A stretch of DNA of 42,780 nucleotides, taken from the NCBI RefSeq assembly GCF_005405445.1, contig NZ_BJEB01000010.1, positions 1 through 42,780 on the forward strand, written 5' to 3'. This DNA is from Paucilactobacillus nenjiangensis (GTDB taxonomy: Bacteria; Bacillota; Bacilli; Lactobacillales; Lactobacillaceae). Below the pieces are notes generated by a model. It had not been told where the DNA came from. It was given only the letters and a program-made list of their open reading frames with translations, and made no database searches. Positions 26,027 through 34,407 of the stretch are shown piece after piece; positions within the stretch are counted from its first letter, which is position 1; the number at the start of each line of letters is the position of its first letter. The translations under genes were made by a program, and so were the position numbers.

Positions 26027-26185
26027 GTTAATGCTCGGTGCTTATCGGATGTTGTCACACACTATTTTGAATCATGCTCCACCATCCAACCACCTCTCTT
26101 AACTTTAAATATCTCGCTTCCTTACCGAAGCTTCTATATTTTTTCGCTAATGCTCGGTGTTTCCCGGATGTTGTCACACACTATT
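26027..26185 (-). repeat. Repeat array 2: two tandem units upstream of trpX
   Basis: Plus-strand GTTAATGCTCGG at 26027 and GCTAATGCTCGG at 26146 are 119 bp apart. Each is followed by TCACACACTATTT, and the first by ATCATGCTC. Read on the minus strand the order is box A (AGTGTGTG), core, box B (GAGCATTAAC), a hairpin (GCTTC / GAAGC inside AAATAT / ATATTT), AAGTTAAG and GGAGCATGATTCAAA. The units are family members, but this array points away from the trpX gene and has no gene stop codon at its start. Confidence 0.83.
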
Positions 26186-26209
26186 TATATAATGGAGGAA
26201 ACGTAACTA

Positions 26210-27199
26210 ATGAAAAGAATGTACGGTTTTATTGCTATTATTCTTGTTTTACTTGGAATTGGTTATTTTCAAGGTGGTGGTTTTGCCACGAATAAAACAC
26301 CTAAGGTCGGCATCTTGACCTTAATGCATCATCCTGCGCTCGACCAAATTCATAAAGGAGTAGTCGCGGGCTTAAAAGACGAAGGCTACACCGATGGCAA
26401 AAACATTAAAATTGATTATCAAAATGCCCAAGGTGATCAAAGTAACTTAAAGACGATGAGTTCAAAACTGGTCAACGAAAATTCAGATATTTTAATTGGA
26501 ATCACGACCCCGGCGGCTCAAGCCCTTGCCAATGCTACCAGTAAGATTCCTATTGTCCTTGGTGCCGTGACCGACCCTAAAGATGCCGGACTAGTCAAAA
26601 ACAACAAGAGGCCAGGTGGAAATATCACTGGGATTTCTGATCAAGCACCTTTGAAAGAACAATTACAACTGATTAAAGATTTCATGCCCAATATGCAAAC
26701 TCTTGGCGTCATCTATACTTCGAGTGATAGTTCCGCAGTGACGGAGGAAAAGAAGTTTGTCGCCATTTGTAAAGCAGAAAATGTCAATGTCAAAACTTAT
26801 TCAATTTCCAATAGTAATGATTTAAATCAGGTGTCCCAACAAATGTTGACTGAAGTGGATGCGGTCTTTGTCCCCACTGACAATACAATTGCCGGCGCCA
26901 TGCAAACCCTGGTCAACAACGCTAATGCAGCCAAGAAACCAATCTTTCCAACCGTCGATACGATGGTTAAAGACGGTGGCTTAGCAACCTATAGTATTAA
27001 CCAATATAAATTAGGCGTTCGTGGTGGTAAAATTGCCGGCCAAATTTTAAAGGGTAAGATTACCACTAAAGACACCCCGATTGACTATATTCGTCATGGG
27101 GATGCCACGGTAAATTTGAAACAAGCCAAGAAATTAGGAATTACTGTTCCTGCTAAATTCTTGAAAGAAGCACAAACTGATGGGGAGGTCTTCAAATAA
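26210..27199 (+). CDS. ABC transporter substrate-binding protein, TrpX-like
   Basis: The 329-residue protein is a PF04392-type ABC binding protein. A single hydrophobic N-terminal segment (residues 4-20) is a secretion signal or membrane anchor. No lipobox Cys is visible, so it may remain anchored. The mature part begins PKVGILTLMHHPALDQIHKGVVAGL and contains GITTPAAQALANATSKIPIVLGAVTDP, typical of the family. Relatives in streptococci and lactobacilli are called TrpX because of tryptophan-linked regulation; other members take up different small ligands, so the substrate is uncertain. GGAGG lies 12 bp before the ATG. Its stop overlaps the next start. Confidence 0.85.
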   Translation: MKRMYGFIAIILVLLGIGYFQGGGFATNKTPKVGILTLMHHPALDQIHKGVVAGLKDEGYTDGKNIKIDYQNAQGDQSNLKTMSSKLVNENSDILIGITTPAAQALANATSKIPIVLGAVTDPKDAGLVKNNKRPGGNITGISDQAPLKEQLQLIKDFMPNMQTLGVIYTSSDSSAVTEEKKFVAICKAENVNVKTYSISNSNDLNQVSQQMLTEVDAVFVPTDNTIAGAMQTLVNNANAAKKPIFPTVDTMVKDGGLATYSINQYKLGVRGGKIAGQILKGKITTKDTPIDYIRHGDATVNLKQAKKLGITVPAKFLKEAQTDGEVFK

Positions 27200-28098
27200 T
27201 GGGATTAATTGTATCTGCCATTGGGCAAGGCCTGTTATGGGCTATCTTAGGACTCGGATTATTTTTAACATTTAGAATACTGGATATTGCGGATATGACG
27301 GTTGAAGGAACCTTTCCACTCGGTGCCGCCGTTGGAGTAACTGCGATTGTTAACGGAATGTCACCCATCGTGGCGACCTTATTAGCTATGTTGGCAGGCA
27401 TGGCTGCTGGATTAATTACCGGCTTACTATATACCAAAGGCCGGATTCCAATTTTACTCGCCGGAATCTTAGTCATGACCGCTGCCTATTCGGTCAACTT
27501 ACGGATCATGGGTAAATCAAACACCTCCCTTTTGGGACATGACACGCTGTTGAAAACTGACTTTTTAAAGAGTTTACCAACTTACTATGACAGTGTAGTG
27601 TTGGGGATGGTCGTGATTGCGGTCATCACCTTATTGCTAGTCTTTTTCCTCCAAACCGATTTAGGCCAAGCCTTCATTGCCACTGGTGATAATGAAAAAA
27701 TGGCAAAATCATTAGGGATTCACACCGATAACATGAAAATCATGGGACTAATGGTGTCCAACGCCATGGTCGGCGGTTGTGGTGCTCTCATTGCTCAAAG
27801 TAATGGTTACGCTGATATCAATATGGGGATTGGGACCATCGTCATTGCCTTAGCTTCCATCATTATTGGTGAAGTGGTGTTTGGCGAATTAACTTTAACG
27901 CAACGGTTAGTCGCTGTGACCCTTGGTAGTATCATTTATCGGCTCTTATTACTGGCCGTCCTCCAAATTGGATTCAGCGCCAACGATTTGAACCTCCTAT
28001 CATCTATCGTGCTCGCAATTTGCATGATGTTACCACAATTGAGCAAAGCACTCCATCTTGATACGGTTATATCAAAGGGGGTAAAAGTGAATGACTAA
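27199..28098 (+). CDS. ABC transporter permease, TrpY-like
   Basis: The 299-residue membrane protein is of the branched-chain-amino-acid-type permease fold, with about eight hydrophobic helices. Recognisable stretches are FRILDIADMTVEGTFPLGAAV near the N-terminus and GDNEKMAKSLGIHTDNMKIMGL, the cytoplasmic coupling loop. It overlaps the binding-protein gene in a TAATG arrangement and the ATPase gene by 8 bp, so all three are translated together. Confidence 0.87.
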   Translation: MGLIVSAIGQGLLWAILGLGLFLTFRILDIADMTVEGTFPLGAAVGVTAIVNGMSPIVATLLAMLAGMAAGLITGLLYTKGRIPILLAGILVMTAAYSVNLRIMGKSNTSLLGHDTLLKTDFLKSLPTYYDSVVLGMVVIAVITLLLVFFLQTDLGQAFIATGDNEKMAKSLGIHTDNMKIMGLMVSNAMVGGCGALIAQSNGYADINMGIGTIVIALASIIIGEVVFGELTLTQRLVAVTLGSIIYRLLLLAVLQIGFSANDLNLLSSIVLAICMMLPQLSKALHLDTVISKGVKVND

Positions 28099-28855
28099 GC
28101 CAATTTTAGAAATTAAAAATGCCACCACCGTGGTCAACAAAGGGACTTCTTCTGAAACACAAATTTTAAAAGCTTTAAATCTAACAATTAACGAAGGTGA
28201 TTTTATTACAATCGTCGGTGCTAACGGTGCCGGTAAATCCACCCTCTTTAATATCATTGGTGGTAACTTGTCGCTTGATAGTGGTCAAATCTTATTGCAC
28301 GGGCAGGATATCTCAAAGGAATCCGAAGAGTCTCGCACTCGCTTTTTGAGTCGCGTTTTCCAAGATCCTAAACTAGGCACCGCACCCCGAATGACCGTCG
28401 CCGAAAACTTATTGCTCGCCAAAAAGCGTGGTGATTCACACGGTCTTCGTTCTCGTAAGTTAAAACAACAACTGCCTGAACTCACTGAATTTGCAGGTAA
28501 AATGAAAAACGGCCTGGAAAAACGGATGAATACCGCCACCGGCAATCTATCTGGTGGGCAACGCCAATCCTTAAGTTTTTTGATGGCAACGTTGAAAAAA
28601 CCAGATATTCTACTATTGGACGAACATACGGCTGCGCTTGATCCTAAAACCAGCCGTCAACTGTTAATCACGACGGATGAACGAATCCGCGAAGATCATC
28701 TGACCGCCTTAATGATTACGCATCACTTAGAAGATGCCTTGACTTACGGTAATCGCTTGATTGTGCTAACCGATGGCAAAATTGTCGCCGATTTAACCGG
28801 GAATGACAAAGCAGCTCTCACCTCGGAAAAATTATATTCGTACTTCGAAGAATAA
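28091..28855 (+). CDS. ABC transporter ATP-binding protein, TrpZ-like
   Basis: The 254-residue ATPase has Walker A (VGANGAGKST) near residue 45, a Q-loop (RVFQDPKLGTAPRMTV), the ABC signature LSGGQRQSLSFLMA, Walker B (DILLLDEHTAALDP) and the switch His in MITHHLEDAL. It completes the importer with the two preceding genes. The start lies inside the permease gene, and a terminator follows the stop. Confidence 0.9.
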   Translation: MTKPILEIKNATTVVNKGTSSETQILKALNLTINEGDFITIVGANGAGKSTLFNIIGGNLSLDSGQILLHGQDISKESEESRTRFLSRVFQDPKLGTAPRMTVAENLLLAKKRGDSHGLRSRKLKQQLPELTEFAGKMKNGLEKRMNTATGNLSGGQRQSLSFLMATLKKPDILLLDEHTAALDPKTSRQLLITTDERIREDHLTALMITHHLEDALTYGNRLIVLTDGKIVADLTGNDKAALTSEKLYSYFEE

Positions 28856-28862
28856 AACATGG

Positions 28863-28897
28863 CTACCTAACTAAACCACTAGTTGGGTAGTTTCTTT
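28863..28897 (+). terminator. Terminator of the ABC transporter operon
   Basis: CTACCTAACTA and TAGTTGGGTAG form an 11-bp stem with one G-U pair, followed by TTTCTTT. Confidence 0.85.
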
Positions 28898-29000
28898 ATT
28901 TGTAATGTTGGTGGTAGCTATCTCGTTTCACCAGTGCCAAAGGTTGATGTTAAACCCTTGTAAATGATTAACTGCATGAAATGGTTGATGTACATAATGA

Positions 29001-29029
29001 TTGCAATTAACAAATGCGTGTTTTATACT
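29001..29029 (+). promoter_or_regulatory. Oleate hydratase promoter
   Basis: TTGCAA (29001-29006) and TATACT (29024-29029) are 17 bp apart, about 40 bp before the ohyA ATG. Confidence 0.7.
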
Positions 29030-29067
29030 AAACCCGAATTCAATTTCATATTCAGGAGGTCAATATC

Positions 29068-30762
29068 ATGATTAAACATAAAGCAATAATGATTGGCGCA
29101 GGTCTCGCAAACATGTCTGCAGCGGTTTATCTGATTCAAGAAGGTCACTGGTCTGGAGAGAATATCACCTTTTATTCACTTGATGATCACGGTTCAAATG
29201 ACGGTGCCCCTACCGACGAAACAACTGACGAATATTGGAACAAGAATCAAGAAATGGCTAATACGACGGGCTATGTCGCTCGTGGTGGTCGGATGCTCAA
29301 CTACAGAACCTACGTTGATTTGATGGACTTACTTCAACGGATTCCTTCTGCAACTGAGGATGGGATGACCGCGGCCGAAGATACCCTTGATTTTGATGGT
29401 AAACACCGGACGTTTGATAAAGCACGTTTATTACAAGGTGGCAAAGGTATCATCAATGGTGGTCATTTAGGTTTAAATAACAAAGACCGGGTCTTGTTAT
29501 CAAAATTAGTCATGATGCCCGACAAGGACGAAGAAAAATTAGATAACATTACCATCGCGGAATATTTTAAGAATGATCCTCATATGTTCCAAACTAACTT
29601 CTGGTACATGTGGGAAACCACCTTTGCATTTAGAACCAAGAGTTCCGTTCAGGAATTACGGCGCTACATGCATCAAATGATTTACGAATTTACTCAAATT
29701 GAGCACTTAGTTGGGGTCAACCGGACTCGTTACAATCAATACGAAAGTATCATGCTCCCAATTATCAACTATCTGAAAGACCAAGGCTGCAAGATTGTTT
29801 TGAATCGGCGCGTCACTGATTTTGATTTCTTAGACACCCAAATGCAAGATGAGATTACAGTGACTGGTTTAGAAATAGTTAACACTGAAACTGATGAAAA
29901 TGAATCCATTGAAGTTGACCCAGACACAGCCGTCTTCTTCACAAATGGTTCAATTACGGATTCTGCTACCATGGGTGATTACAACACGCCTGTCAGTGAA
30001 AATATGGATTATGGTGCTGCATCCGGTTTGTGGAAGAAAGCAGCCGAACGTTTCTACAACCTTGGTAATCCTGACAAGTTTTTTGCCGACAGAGATGCCA
30101 GCGAATGGGTCAGCTTTACCTTAACGACCAATAACCACATTTTATTAAATGAAGTTACACGCATTACCACTCAAGTACCCGGAAATGCCTTAAATTCATT
30201 CCTTTCGACCACTCCAATCACTTCCTTAGGTCATGAAGACATCAATATGTCGATTGTGGTTCACCATCAACCCCACTTCACGACTCAAAAACCAAACGAA
30301 ACGGTTATCTGGGGATACTTCCTTTATCCTCGCCGGACCGGTGAGTTTGTCGACAAGCAGTACATCAAAATGACTGGTAAAGAAATGCTAGAAGAATTAG
30401 TTGGTCAACTAGCAAAGGTTGATCCAGGTCCACACAACATTTTGGAAAAGAAAACAGAAATTTTTGACAGTGTAATTAATAACATTCCCGTTTACATGCC
30501 ATATGCTTCGGCGCTCTTCAATAATCGTGCGAAGACTGATCGTCCTGAAGTGATTCCCCGTCACTCCACTAACCTAGCATTCACTGGTGAATTTGTTGAA
30601 CAACCTTACCAAATGATCTTCACTGAACAAAGTGCCGTCCGTTCTGGTGAAATTGGCGCATACCATTTCGCTGGGGTGCCAATGGAAAAACTCGTCAAGA
30701 ACCCTCGCTTTGACAAGGATCCAAGAGTTTTAGCTCGTGCCACTAAAAAGATGTTTTCATAA
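29068..30762 (+). CDS. ohyA: Oleate hydratase (FAD-dependent)
   Basis: Oleate hydratases add water across the cis-9 double bond of oleic and linoleic acid, giving 10-hydroxy fatty acids. In lactobacilli this is linked to fatty-acid detoxification. The 564-residue protein is full length. It opens with the FAD-binding MIGAGLANMSAAVYLIQEG and then TFYSLDDHGSNDGAP, and has RGGRMLNYRTYVDLMDLL and the C-terminal NLAFTGEFVEQPYQMIFTEQSAVRSGEIGAYH typical of the 67-kDa myosin-cross-reactive antigen family. AGGAGG precedes the ATG. It stands alone between a promoter and a terminator. Confidence 0.95.
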   Translation: MIKHKAIMIGAGLANMSAAVYLIQEGHWSGENITFYSLDDHGSNDGAPTDETTDEYWNKNQEMANTTGYVARGGRMLNYRTYVDLMDLLQRIPSATEDGMTAAEDTLDFDGKHRTFDKARLLQGGKGIINGGHLGLNNKDRVLLSKLVMMPDKDEEKLDNITIAEYFKNDPHMFQTNFWYMWETTFAFRTKSSVQELRRYMHQMIYEFTQIEHLVGVNRTRYNQYESIMLPIINYLKDQGCKIVLNRRVTDFDFLDTQMQDEITVTGLEIVNTETDENESIEVDPDTAVFFTNGSITDSATMGDYNTPVSENMDYGAASGLWKKAAERFYNLGNPDKFFADRDASEWVSFTLTTNNHILLNEVTRITTQVPGNALNSFLSTTPITSLGHEDINMSIVVHHQPHFTTQKPNETVIWGYFLYPRRTGEFVDKQYIKMTGKEMLEELVGQLAKVDPGPHNILEKKTEIFDSVINNIPVYMPYASALFNNRAKTDRPEVIPRHSTNLAFTGEFVEQPYQMIFTEQSAVRSGEIGAYHFAGVPMEKLVKNPRFDKDPRVLARATKKMFS

Positions 30763-30787
30763 ATAACTGAGCTTCACGGCTCAACGC

Positions 30788-30825
30788 AAAAAGCTAACCA
30801 TTCAAATTTTGAATGATTAGCTTTT
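30788..30825. terminator. Bidirectional terminator between ohyA and the DUF7000-like gene
   Basis: AAAAGCTAA-C-CATTCA pairs with TTGAATG-A-TTAGCTTTT, flanked by A and T tracts. It separates two convergent genes. Confidence 0.85.
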
Positions 30826-31326
30826 TCATTTGGCATGGTTGATTTCGTTGAGGGTTGCTAAAATTTTCTCACTATTACTGACAGTATGATTAATAATTTC
30901 TGTCGTTAATGTTTCTAAGTCATCAAAATTAGGCTGTTCACTGACAGTCACTTCTAGGACCGAGTACCGCGGCATGCTAGTGCGCTCGGCATTCCATGGA
31001 GTAGCTTTTAAAAGGTCCCAATACTGCAGATGGACTTGTTCATTTTGACCCATCAGCCACAGCTCAAATTGCATGGCTTGATGATTCAACACCAGTCCAA
31101 ATCGTAATTTATCCGCGCGCATCTGATGAGTGAAAAATGGAAAATAAGTATAATCTAAATTACCCGGCGAAATATTACCGAATTGATACTCTGACGATAA
31201 TGCTTTTGCCAAATTAGTTTTTAACGAGCGGATATATTTCTGTAAGGCCACGTAAGCCACTTCAATATCTCCTTGCATTAATTGTTGTTGATAGGCGTTG
31301 ATATAAGAACTCAATTTTTTAGTCAT
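30826..31326 (-). CDS. DUF7000-like protein of unknown function
   Basis: This 166-residue cytoplasmic protein resembles, from memory, a small uncharacterised family (DUF7000). Conserved-looking features are SYINAYQQQLMQGDIEVAYVALQKYI at the N-terminus, GNISPGNLDYTYFPFF, LRFGLVLNHQAMQFELWLMGQNE and TSMPRYSVLEV. No catalytic motif or membrane segment is seen. GGAGGAG lies 10 bp before the ATG. It is divergent from the NrtR-type gene and shares with it a perfect palindrome, so the two may be regulated together. Confidence 0.6.
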   Translation of the reverse strand: MTKKLSSYINAYQQQLMQGDIEVAYVALQKYIRSLKTNLAKALSSEYQFGNISPGNLDYTYFPFFTHQMRADKLRFGLVLNHQAMQFELWLMGQNEQVHLQYWDLLKATPWNAERTSMPRYSVLEVTVSEQPNFDDLETLTTEIINHTVSNSEKILATLNEINHAK

Positions 31327-31344
31327 TAAGAACTCCTCCTTGCA

Positions 31345-31362
31345 ACGTATGATAACATACGT
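31345..31362. promoter_or_regulatory. Palindromic operator candidate between divergent genes
   Basis: ACGTATG-N4-CATACGT is a perfect 7-bp inverted repeat just upstream of the ribosome site of the DUF7000-like gene and upstream of the NrtR-type gene. It differs from the AAAAGTA operators before the transporter, so a different regulator could be involved. Confidence 0.45.
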
Positions 31363-31458
31363 CTATGGCCGTTAATCCAAATGTTAATTTCAACGCAGAT
31401 TTCCATTTTTGATGTGCTACAATTAATTTATCATACTCGAAAGAAGTGGACATATAAC

Positions 31459-32232
31459 TTGGCAACAGAAACTTCCGTCAATGAACGACCATATATTAAT
31501 ATTACTAACTTAATCTGGAGCTTCGACCACGATTCAAATTGCGTCAATTTGCTACTAGTCAAACGGTCAGAGTGGCCCTTTGAAAATCGCTGGGCCTTGC
31601 CAGATACTTTTTTAAGGTCAAATGAAGATGCTGACGAATCTGCGTTAAGGCTCGTTAAAGAAAAAATTGGACTAGAGTTAGCTGATTTTCATACTGAACA
31701 ATTAGCCACCTTCACGCATCAGACACGTTATCCGGGTAGTCGGTCACTATCACTTTCTTACATGACCTTCTTACCTGATATGCCCAAATTGGATCCTGGT
31801 TATGGCACCACCGACGCCCGTTGGTTTGCGATGTCATCCAACGAGAGTCAGTATCTTTTTTCAAACGGTGACCAACAATTTGCGACCGCTGCTGACACAA
31901 ACCATGATGCATATTATGCCAAATTAGATGCGCATCAACTTGCGGACAATCAATTAGCCTTTGATCATTCGTGGATTTTAAAGGTGGCATGTGACCGGAT
32001 TAAAAATAAGCTGGACTATCAACCCAATATTCTCTTAATGCTGGGGACCAGTTTTACACTAAAATCAGCGCGGCGCGTATATGCGGCTTTTTTGAAAAAA
32101 GATGTCAACCAAATTGATAATTCAAATTTCAAAAAAAATCATAAACATTTATTTGTTGAAGTGGGCATCACGACTAGTAATCGTCCCGGGCGGCCCGCAC
32201 GTAAATATCAATTAGCTTATCTTCCAGCTTGA
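31459..32232 (+). CDS. nrtR: NrtR-type transcriptional regulator (Nudix-like plus winged helix)
   Basis: An N-terminal Nudix-like domain is followed by a C-terminal winged-helix segment, the NrtR layout for regulators of NAD metabolism. RPYINITNLIWSFD and LLVKRSEWPFENRWALPD are family-typical. The Nudix box is degenerate: the catalytic RE-x-x-EE pattern reads RLVKEK, so it should sense rather than hydrolyse its ligand. The C-terminus has FTLKSARRVYAAFL and RPGRPARKYQL. The start is unclear: TTG 31459 gives 257 residues with a weak site, while ATG 31381 adds 26 residues without one. It lies next to its likely targets, the transporter and nadC. Confidence 0.8.
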   Translation: MATETSVNERPYINITNLIWSFDHDSNCVNLLLVKRSEWPFENRWALPDTFLRSNEDADESALRLVKEKIGLELADFHTEQLATFTHQTRYPGSRSLSLSYMTFLPDMPKLDPGYGTTDARWFAMSSNESQYLFSNGDQQFATAADTNHDAYYAKLDAHQLADNQLAFDHSWILKVACDRIKNKLDYQPNILLMLGTSFTLKSARRVYAAFLKKDVNQIDNSNFKKNHKHLFVEVGITTSNRPGRPARKYQLAYLPA

Positions 32233-32241
32233 TTCCTCAGA

Positions 32242-32270
32242 TTGACAGTGGTATGGTGTATTCAATAAAA
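32242..32270 (+). promoter_or_regulatory. Candidate promoter of the transporter-nadC operon
   Basis: TTGACA (32242-32247) is followed after 17 bp by ATAAAA (32265-32270). The -10 region overlaps the first operator, so repressor binding would block it. Confidence 0.55.
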
Positions 32271-32285
32271 GTACATTGTACTTTT
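32267..32285. promoter_or_regulatory. Operator 1, probable NrtR site
   Basis: AAAAGTA-N5-TACTTTT is a perfect inverted repeat overlapping the -10 region. The same motif recurs 33 bp downstream. Assignment to NrtR rests on the neighbouring regulator gene. Confidence 0.65.
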
Positions 32286-32299
32286 TTATTTATTCAAAT

Positions 32300-32318
32300 A
32301 AAAGTATTTTTTACTTTT
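32300..32318. promoter_or_regulatory. Operator 2, probable NrtR site
   Basis: A second AAAAGTA-N5-TACTTTT inverted repeat, extended to ATAAAAGTA and TACTTTTAT, lies 33 bp (about three helix turns) after the first, on the same face of the DNA and before the transporter ribosome site. Confidence 0.65.
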
Positions 32319-32352
32319 ATTAAGAGAAAGAGCAATCATAGGAGGAATTTCA

Positions 32353-33543
32353 ATGTCACGTTCAAGTCGTTACTTCATGGCTATCATCGGTACTGCCTGG
32401 TTATTTGATGCCATGGATGTTGCCTTATTATCATTTATCATGCCGCTGTTAAAGGTCGAATGGTCCTTAACTGCTGGTCAACTAGGCTTAGTCAGTGCTT
32501 CAACTTCACTGGGGATGGTTGTTGGTGCCCCATTGTGTGGCTTGCTGGCTGATAAGTATGGTCGTAAAAACGTGTTAATTGGCACGCTGATCCTATTTTC
32601 ATTGAGCAATATCTTGCTGACCTTAACTCAAAATGTCTCCGCCTTCATCGCGATTCGCTTTATCACTGGGATTGGGTTAGGCGGAGAATTACCCGTCGCC
32701 GCAACCGCTGTCGCCGACCGTTTTCAAGGGAAAAAGCAAGCTAAGATGTTGGTCGTTGCTGACAGTTTTTGGGCGATTGGTTGGATTATCGCGGCCCTAC
32801 TATCCTTCTTCGTCATGCCCAAAATTGGTTGGCGCTATACCATCATCGTCGCTTCAATCACTGTTATCTTTGCCTTTATTATGCGGCGTCATTTATCCGA
32901 TGAGCCACTTAAACCTCAAAAATCAAAACAAACACTGCGTTCACTCTGGCGCTCAGAACATCATCGTCCATTAATTGTGTTAGGTGCACTTTGGTTCGTC
33001 GTCATGCTCAGTTATTATGGCATGTTTCTCTGGTTGCCTAGTGTGCTCGTCTTGCGTGGATTGCCAATCGTCAATAGCTTTGGTTACACGCTCTTAATTA
33101 GTTTCGCGCAATTGCCTGGCTATTTCTTTGCTGTTTACCTGCTGGATAAATTAAGTCGCAAACGAGTGCTGTTTATTTACTTACTTGGTACCATTGTTAG
33201 TGCCCTGGCATTTGGTGTTGCCGTCAGCAATACCATGGTATTAGTCTGTGGTGCGTTCCTTTCATTCTTCATGCTCGGTACCTGGGGAACATTGATTGCC
33301 TTAACACCAAGTCAATTTCCTCAAGAAATTCGGGGAACTGGTATGGGCACTGCCCAAGCTGTTGGCCGGGTTGGTGCCGTGGTTGGCCCATTTCTCGTGG
33401 GGATGGCACTTGAATTTAATTTCTCCATTACCAGTATCTGGTTAGGTTTTGTGGCAATTTTAATTGTAGGAGTTCTAATCCTAGTGACCGGAATTTCAAA
33501 AGAAGACGATGCCTATGCAAAGGACTTGGCGAATGCAAAATAA
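32353..33543 (+). CDS. MFS transporter, NiaP-like niacin or quinolinate importer
   Basis: The 396-residue protein has twelve predicted helices and the major facilitator signatures GLLADKYGRKNVLIG (loop 2-3) and DKLSRKRVLF (loop 8-9). FDAMDVALLSFIMPLL and ITGIGLGGELPVAATAVADRF are characteristic of the NiaP subgroup. Coupling to nadC and to an NrtR-type gene suggests it imports a pyridine precursor: niacin by family, but possibly quinolinate because nadC uses that. GGAGG lies 8 bp before the ATG. Its end overlaps the start of nadC by 11 bp. Confidence 0.85.
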   Translation: MSRSSRYFMAIIGTAWLFDAMDVALLSFIMPLLKVEWSLTAGQLGLVSASTSLGMVVGAPLCGLLADKYGRKNVLIGTLILFSLSNILLTLTQNVSAFIAIRFITGIGLGGELPVAATAVADRFQGKKQAKMLVVADSFWAIGWIIAALLSFFVMPKIGWRYTIIVASITVIFAFIMRRHLSDEPLKPQKSKQTLRSLWRSEHHRPLIVLGALWFVVMLSYYGMFLWLPSVLVLRGLPIVNSFGYTLLISFAQLPGYFFAVYLLDKLSRKRVLFIYLLGTIVSALAFGVAVSNTMVLVCGAFLSFFMLGTWGTLIALTPSQFPQEIRGTGMGTAQAVGRVGAVVGPFLVGMALEFNFSITSIWLGFVAILIVGVLILVTGISKEDDAYAKDLANAK

Positions 33544-34363
33544 TTCATCATATGAAACAAGCATCTTACTGAACTTTCTCCAAGAAGATATTGGTGCCGG
33601 CGACTTATCAGTAGTTTCACTTCCAAACCCGATTGTCTCTGGGTACTTCATTGCTAAGTCAAACGGAATTTTAGCCGGTCAATTTTTGCCAAGTACAATT
33701 TACCAACTACTCTCCGACGATGTTGAGTACACGCCACTTCTCACCGATGGCACAAGGTTAAATTCTGGTGACGTATTTGGAAAAGTGAGTGGACCTGCAC
33801 ATACATTATTGACCTCTGAACGTTTAATTCTAAATTTAATGCAACGAATGAGCGGCATTGCAACCGCCACTTCACACGCAATTGACACATTAAACGATTC
33901 TTCGATCGGAATCTTAGACACTCGAAAGACCGCACCTGGTTTGCGGTACTTTGATAAAATCGCCGTTCACACTGGCGGAGGCATCAATCATCGGATGGGA
34001 CTATACGATTCGGTGATGATCAAAGATAATCATTGGAAATTAATCAACGATTTGCCCACAACGGTTCGACAAATTCGTACTGAAATTGGCCCAACGAAAA
34101 CGATTGAAGTCGAAGTTGAAACACTAGCAGAATTACAATTAGCTGTTGAAAGCCGAGTTGATATCATTATGTTTGATAATCAAACTCCAGCCACCGTCAG
34201 CGAATGGAAACAAAGCGTACCCGACAGCATTAAAATTGAAGTTTCTGGCGGGATTACGTTAGATAATTTGGCAACATATGCTCATTGCGGCGCAAATTTT
34301 ATCTCATTAGGTTATTTAACCAATCACGTCATACCACTAGATTTATCATTTGAACTCGATTAG
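33533..34363 (+). CDS. nadC: Nicotinate-nucleotide pyrophosphorylase (quinolinate phosphoribosyltransferase) NadC
   Basis: NadC converts quinolinate and PRPP to nicotinate mononucleotide. The 276-residue protein has EDIGAGDLS near the N-terminus, ERLILNLMQRMSGIATAT, the PRPP and quinolinate site residues in LDTRKTAPGLRYFDKIAVHTGGGINHRMGLYD, the Lys in MIKDNHW, and VSGGITLDN. ATG 33533, with AAAGGA upstream, is preferred over 33509. No nadA or nadB is found in the window, so the source of quinolinate may be external. Confidence 0.92.
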   Translation: MQNNSSYETSILLNFLQEDIGAGDLSVVSLPNPIVSGYFIAKSNGILAGQFLPSTIYQLLSDDVEYTPLLTDGTRLNSGDVFGKVSGPAHTLLTSERLILNLMQRMSGIATATSHAIDTLNDSSIGILDTRKTAPGLRYFDKIAVHTGGGINHRMGLYDSVMIKDNHWKLINDLPTTVRQIRTEIGPTKTIEVEVETLAELQLAVESRVDIIMFDNQTPATVSEWKQSVPDSIKIEVSGGITLDNLATYAHCGANFISLGYLTNHVIPLDLSFELD

Positions 34364-34399
34364 AAAAGGGGATTAGGCAAAATTGTCTAATCTCCTTTT
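34364..34399. terminator. Terminator between nadC and the minus-strand genes
   Basis: AAAAGGGGATTAG and CTAATCTCCTTTT pair with one mismatch and have A and T tracts on both sides. Confidence 0.85.
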
Positions 34400-34407
34400 G
34401 ATATTTG

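Noticed and set aside
26074-26295. 73-codon ORF overlapping the start of the trpX-like gene
   Set aside because: Runs through repeat array 2 and out of frame into the real gene. No ribosome site and no recognisable domain.
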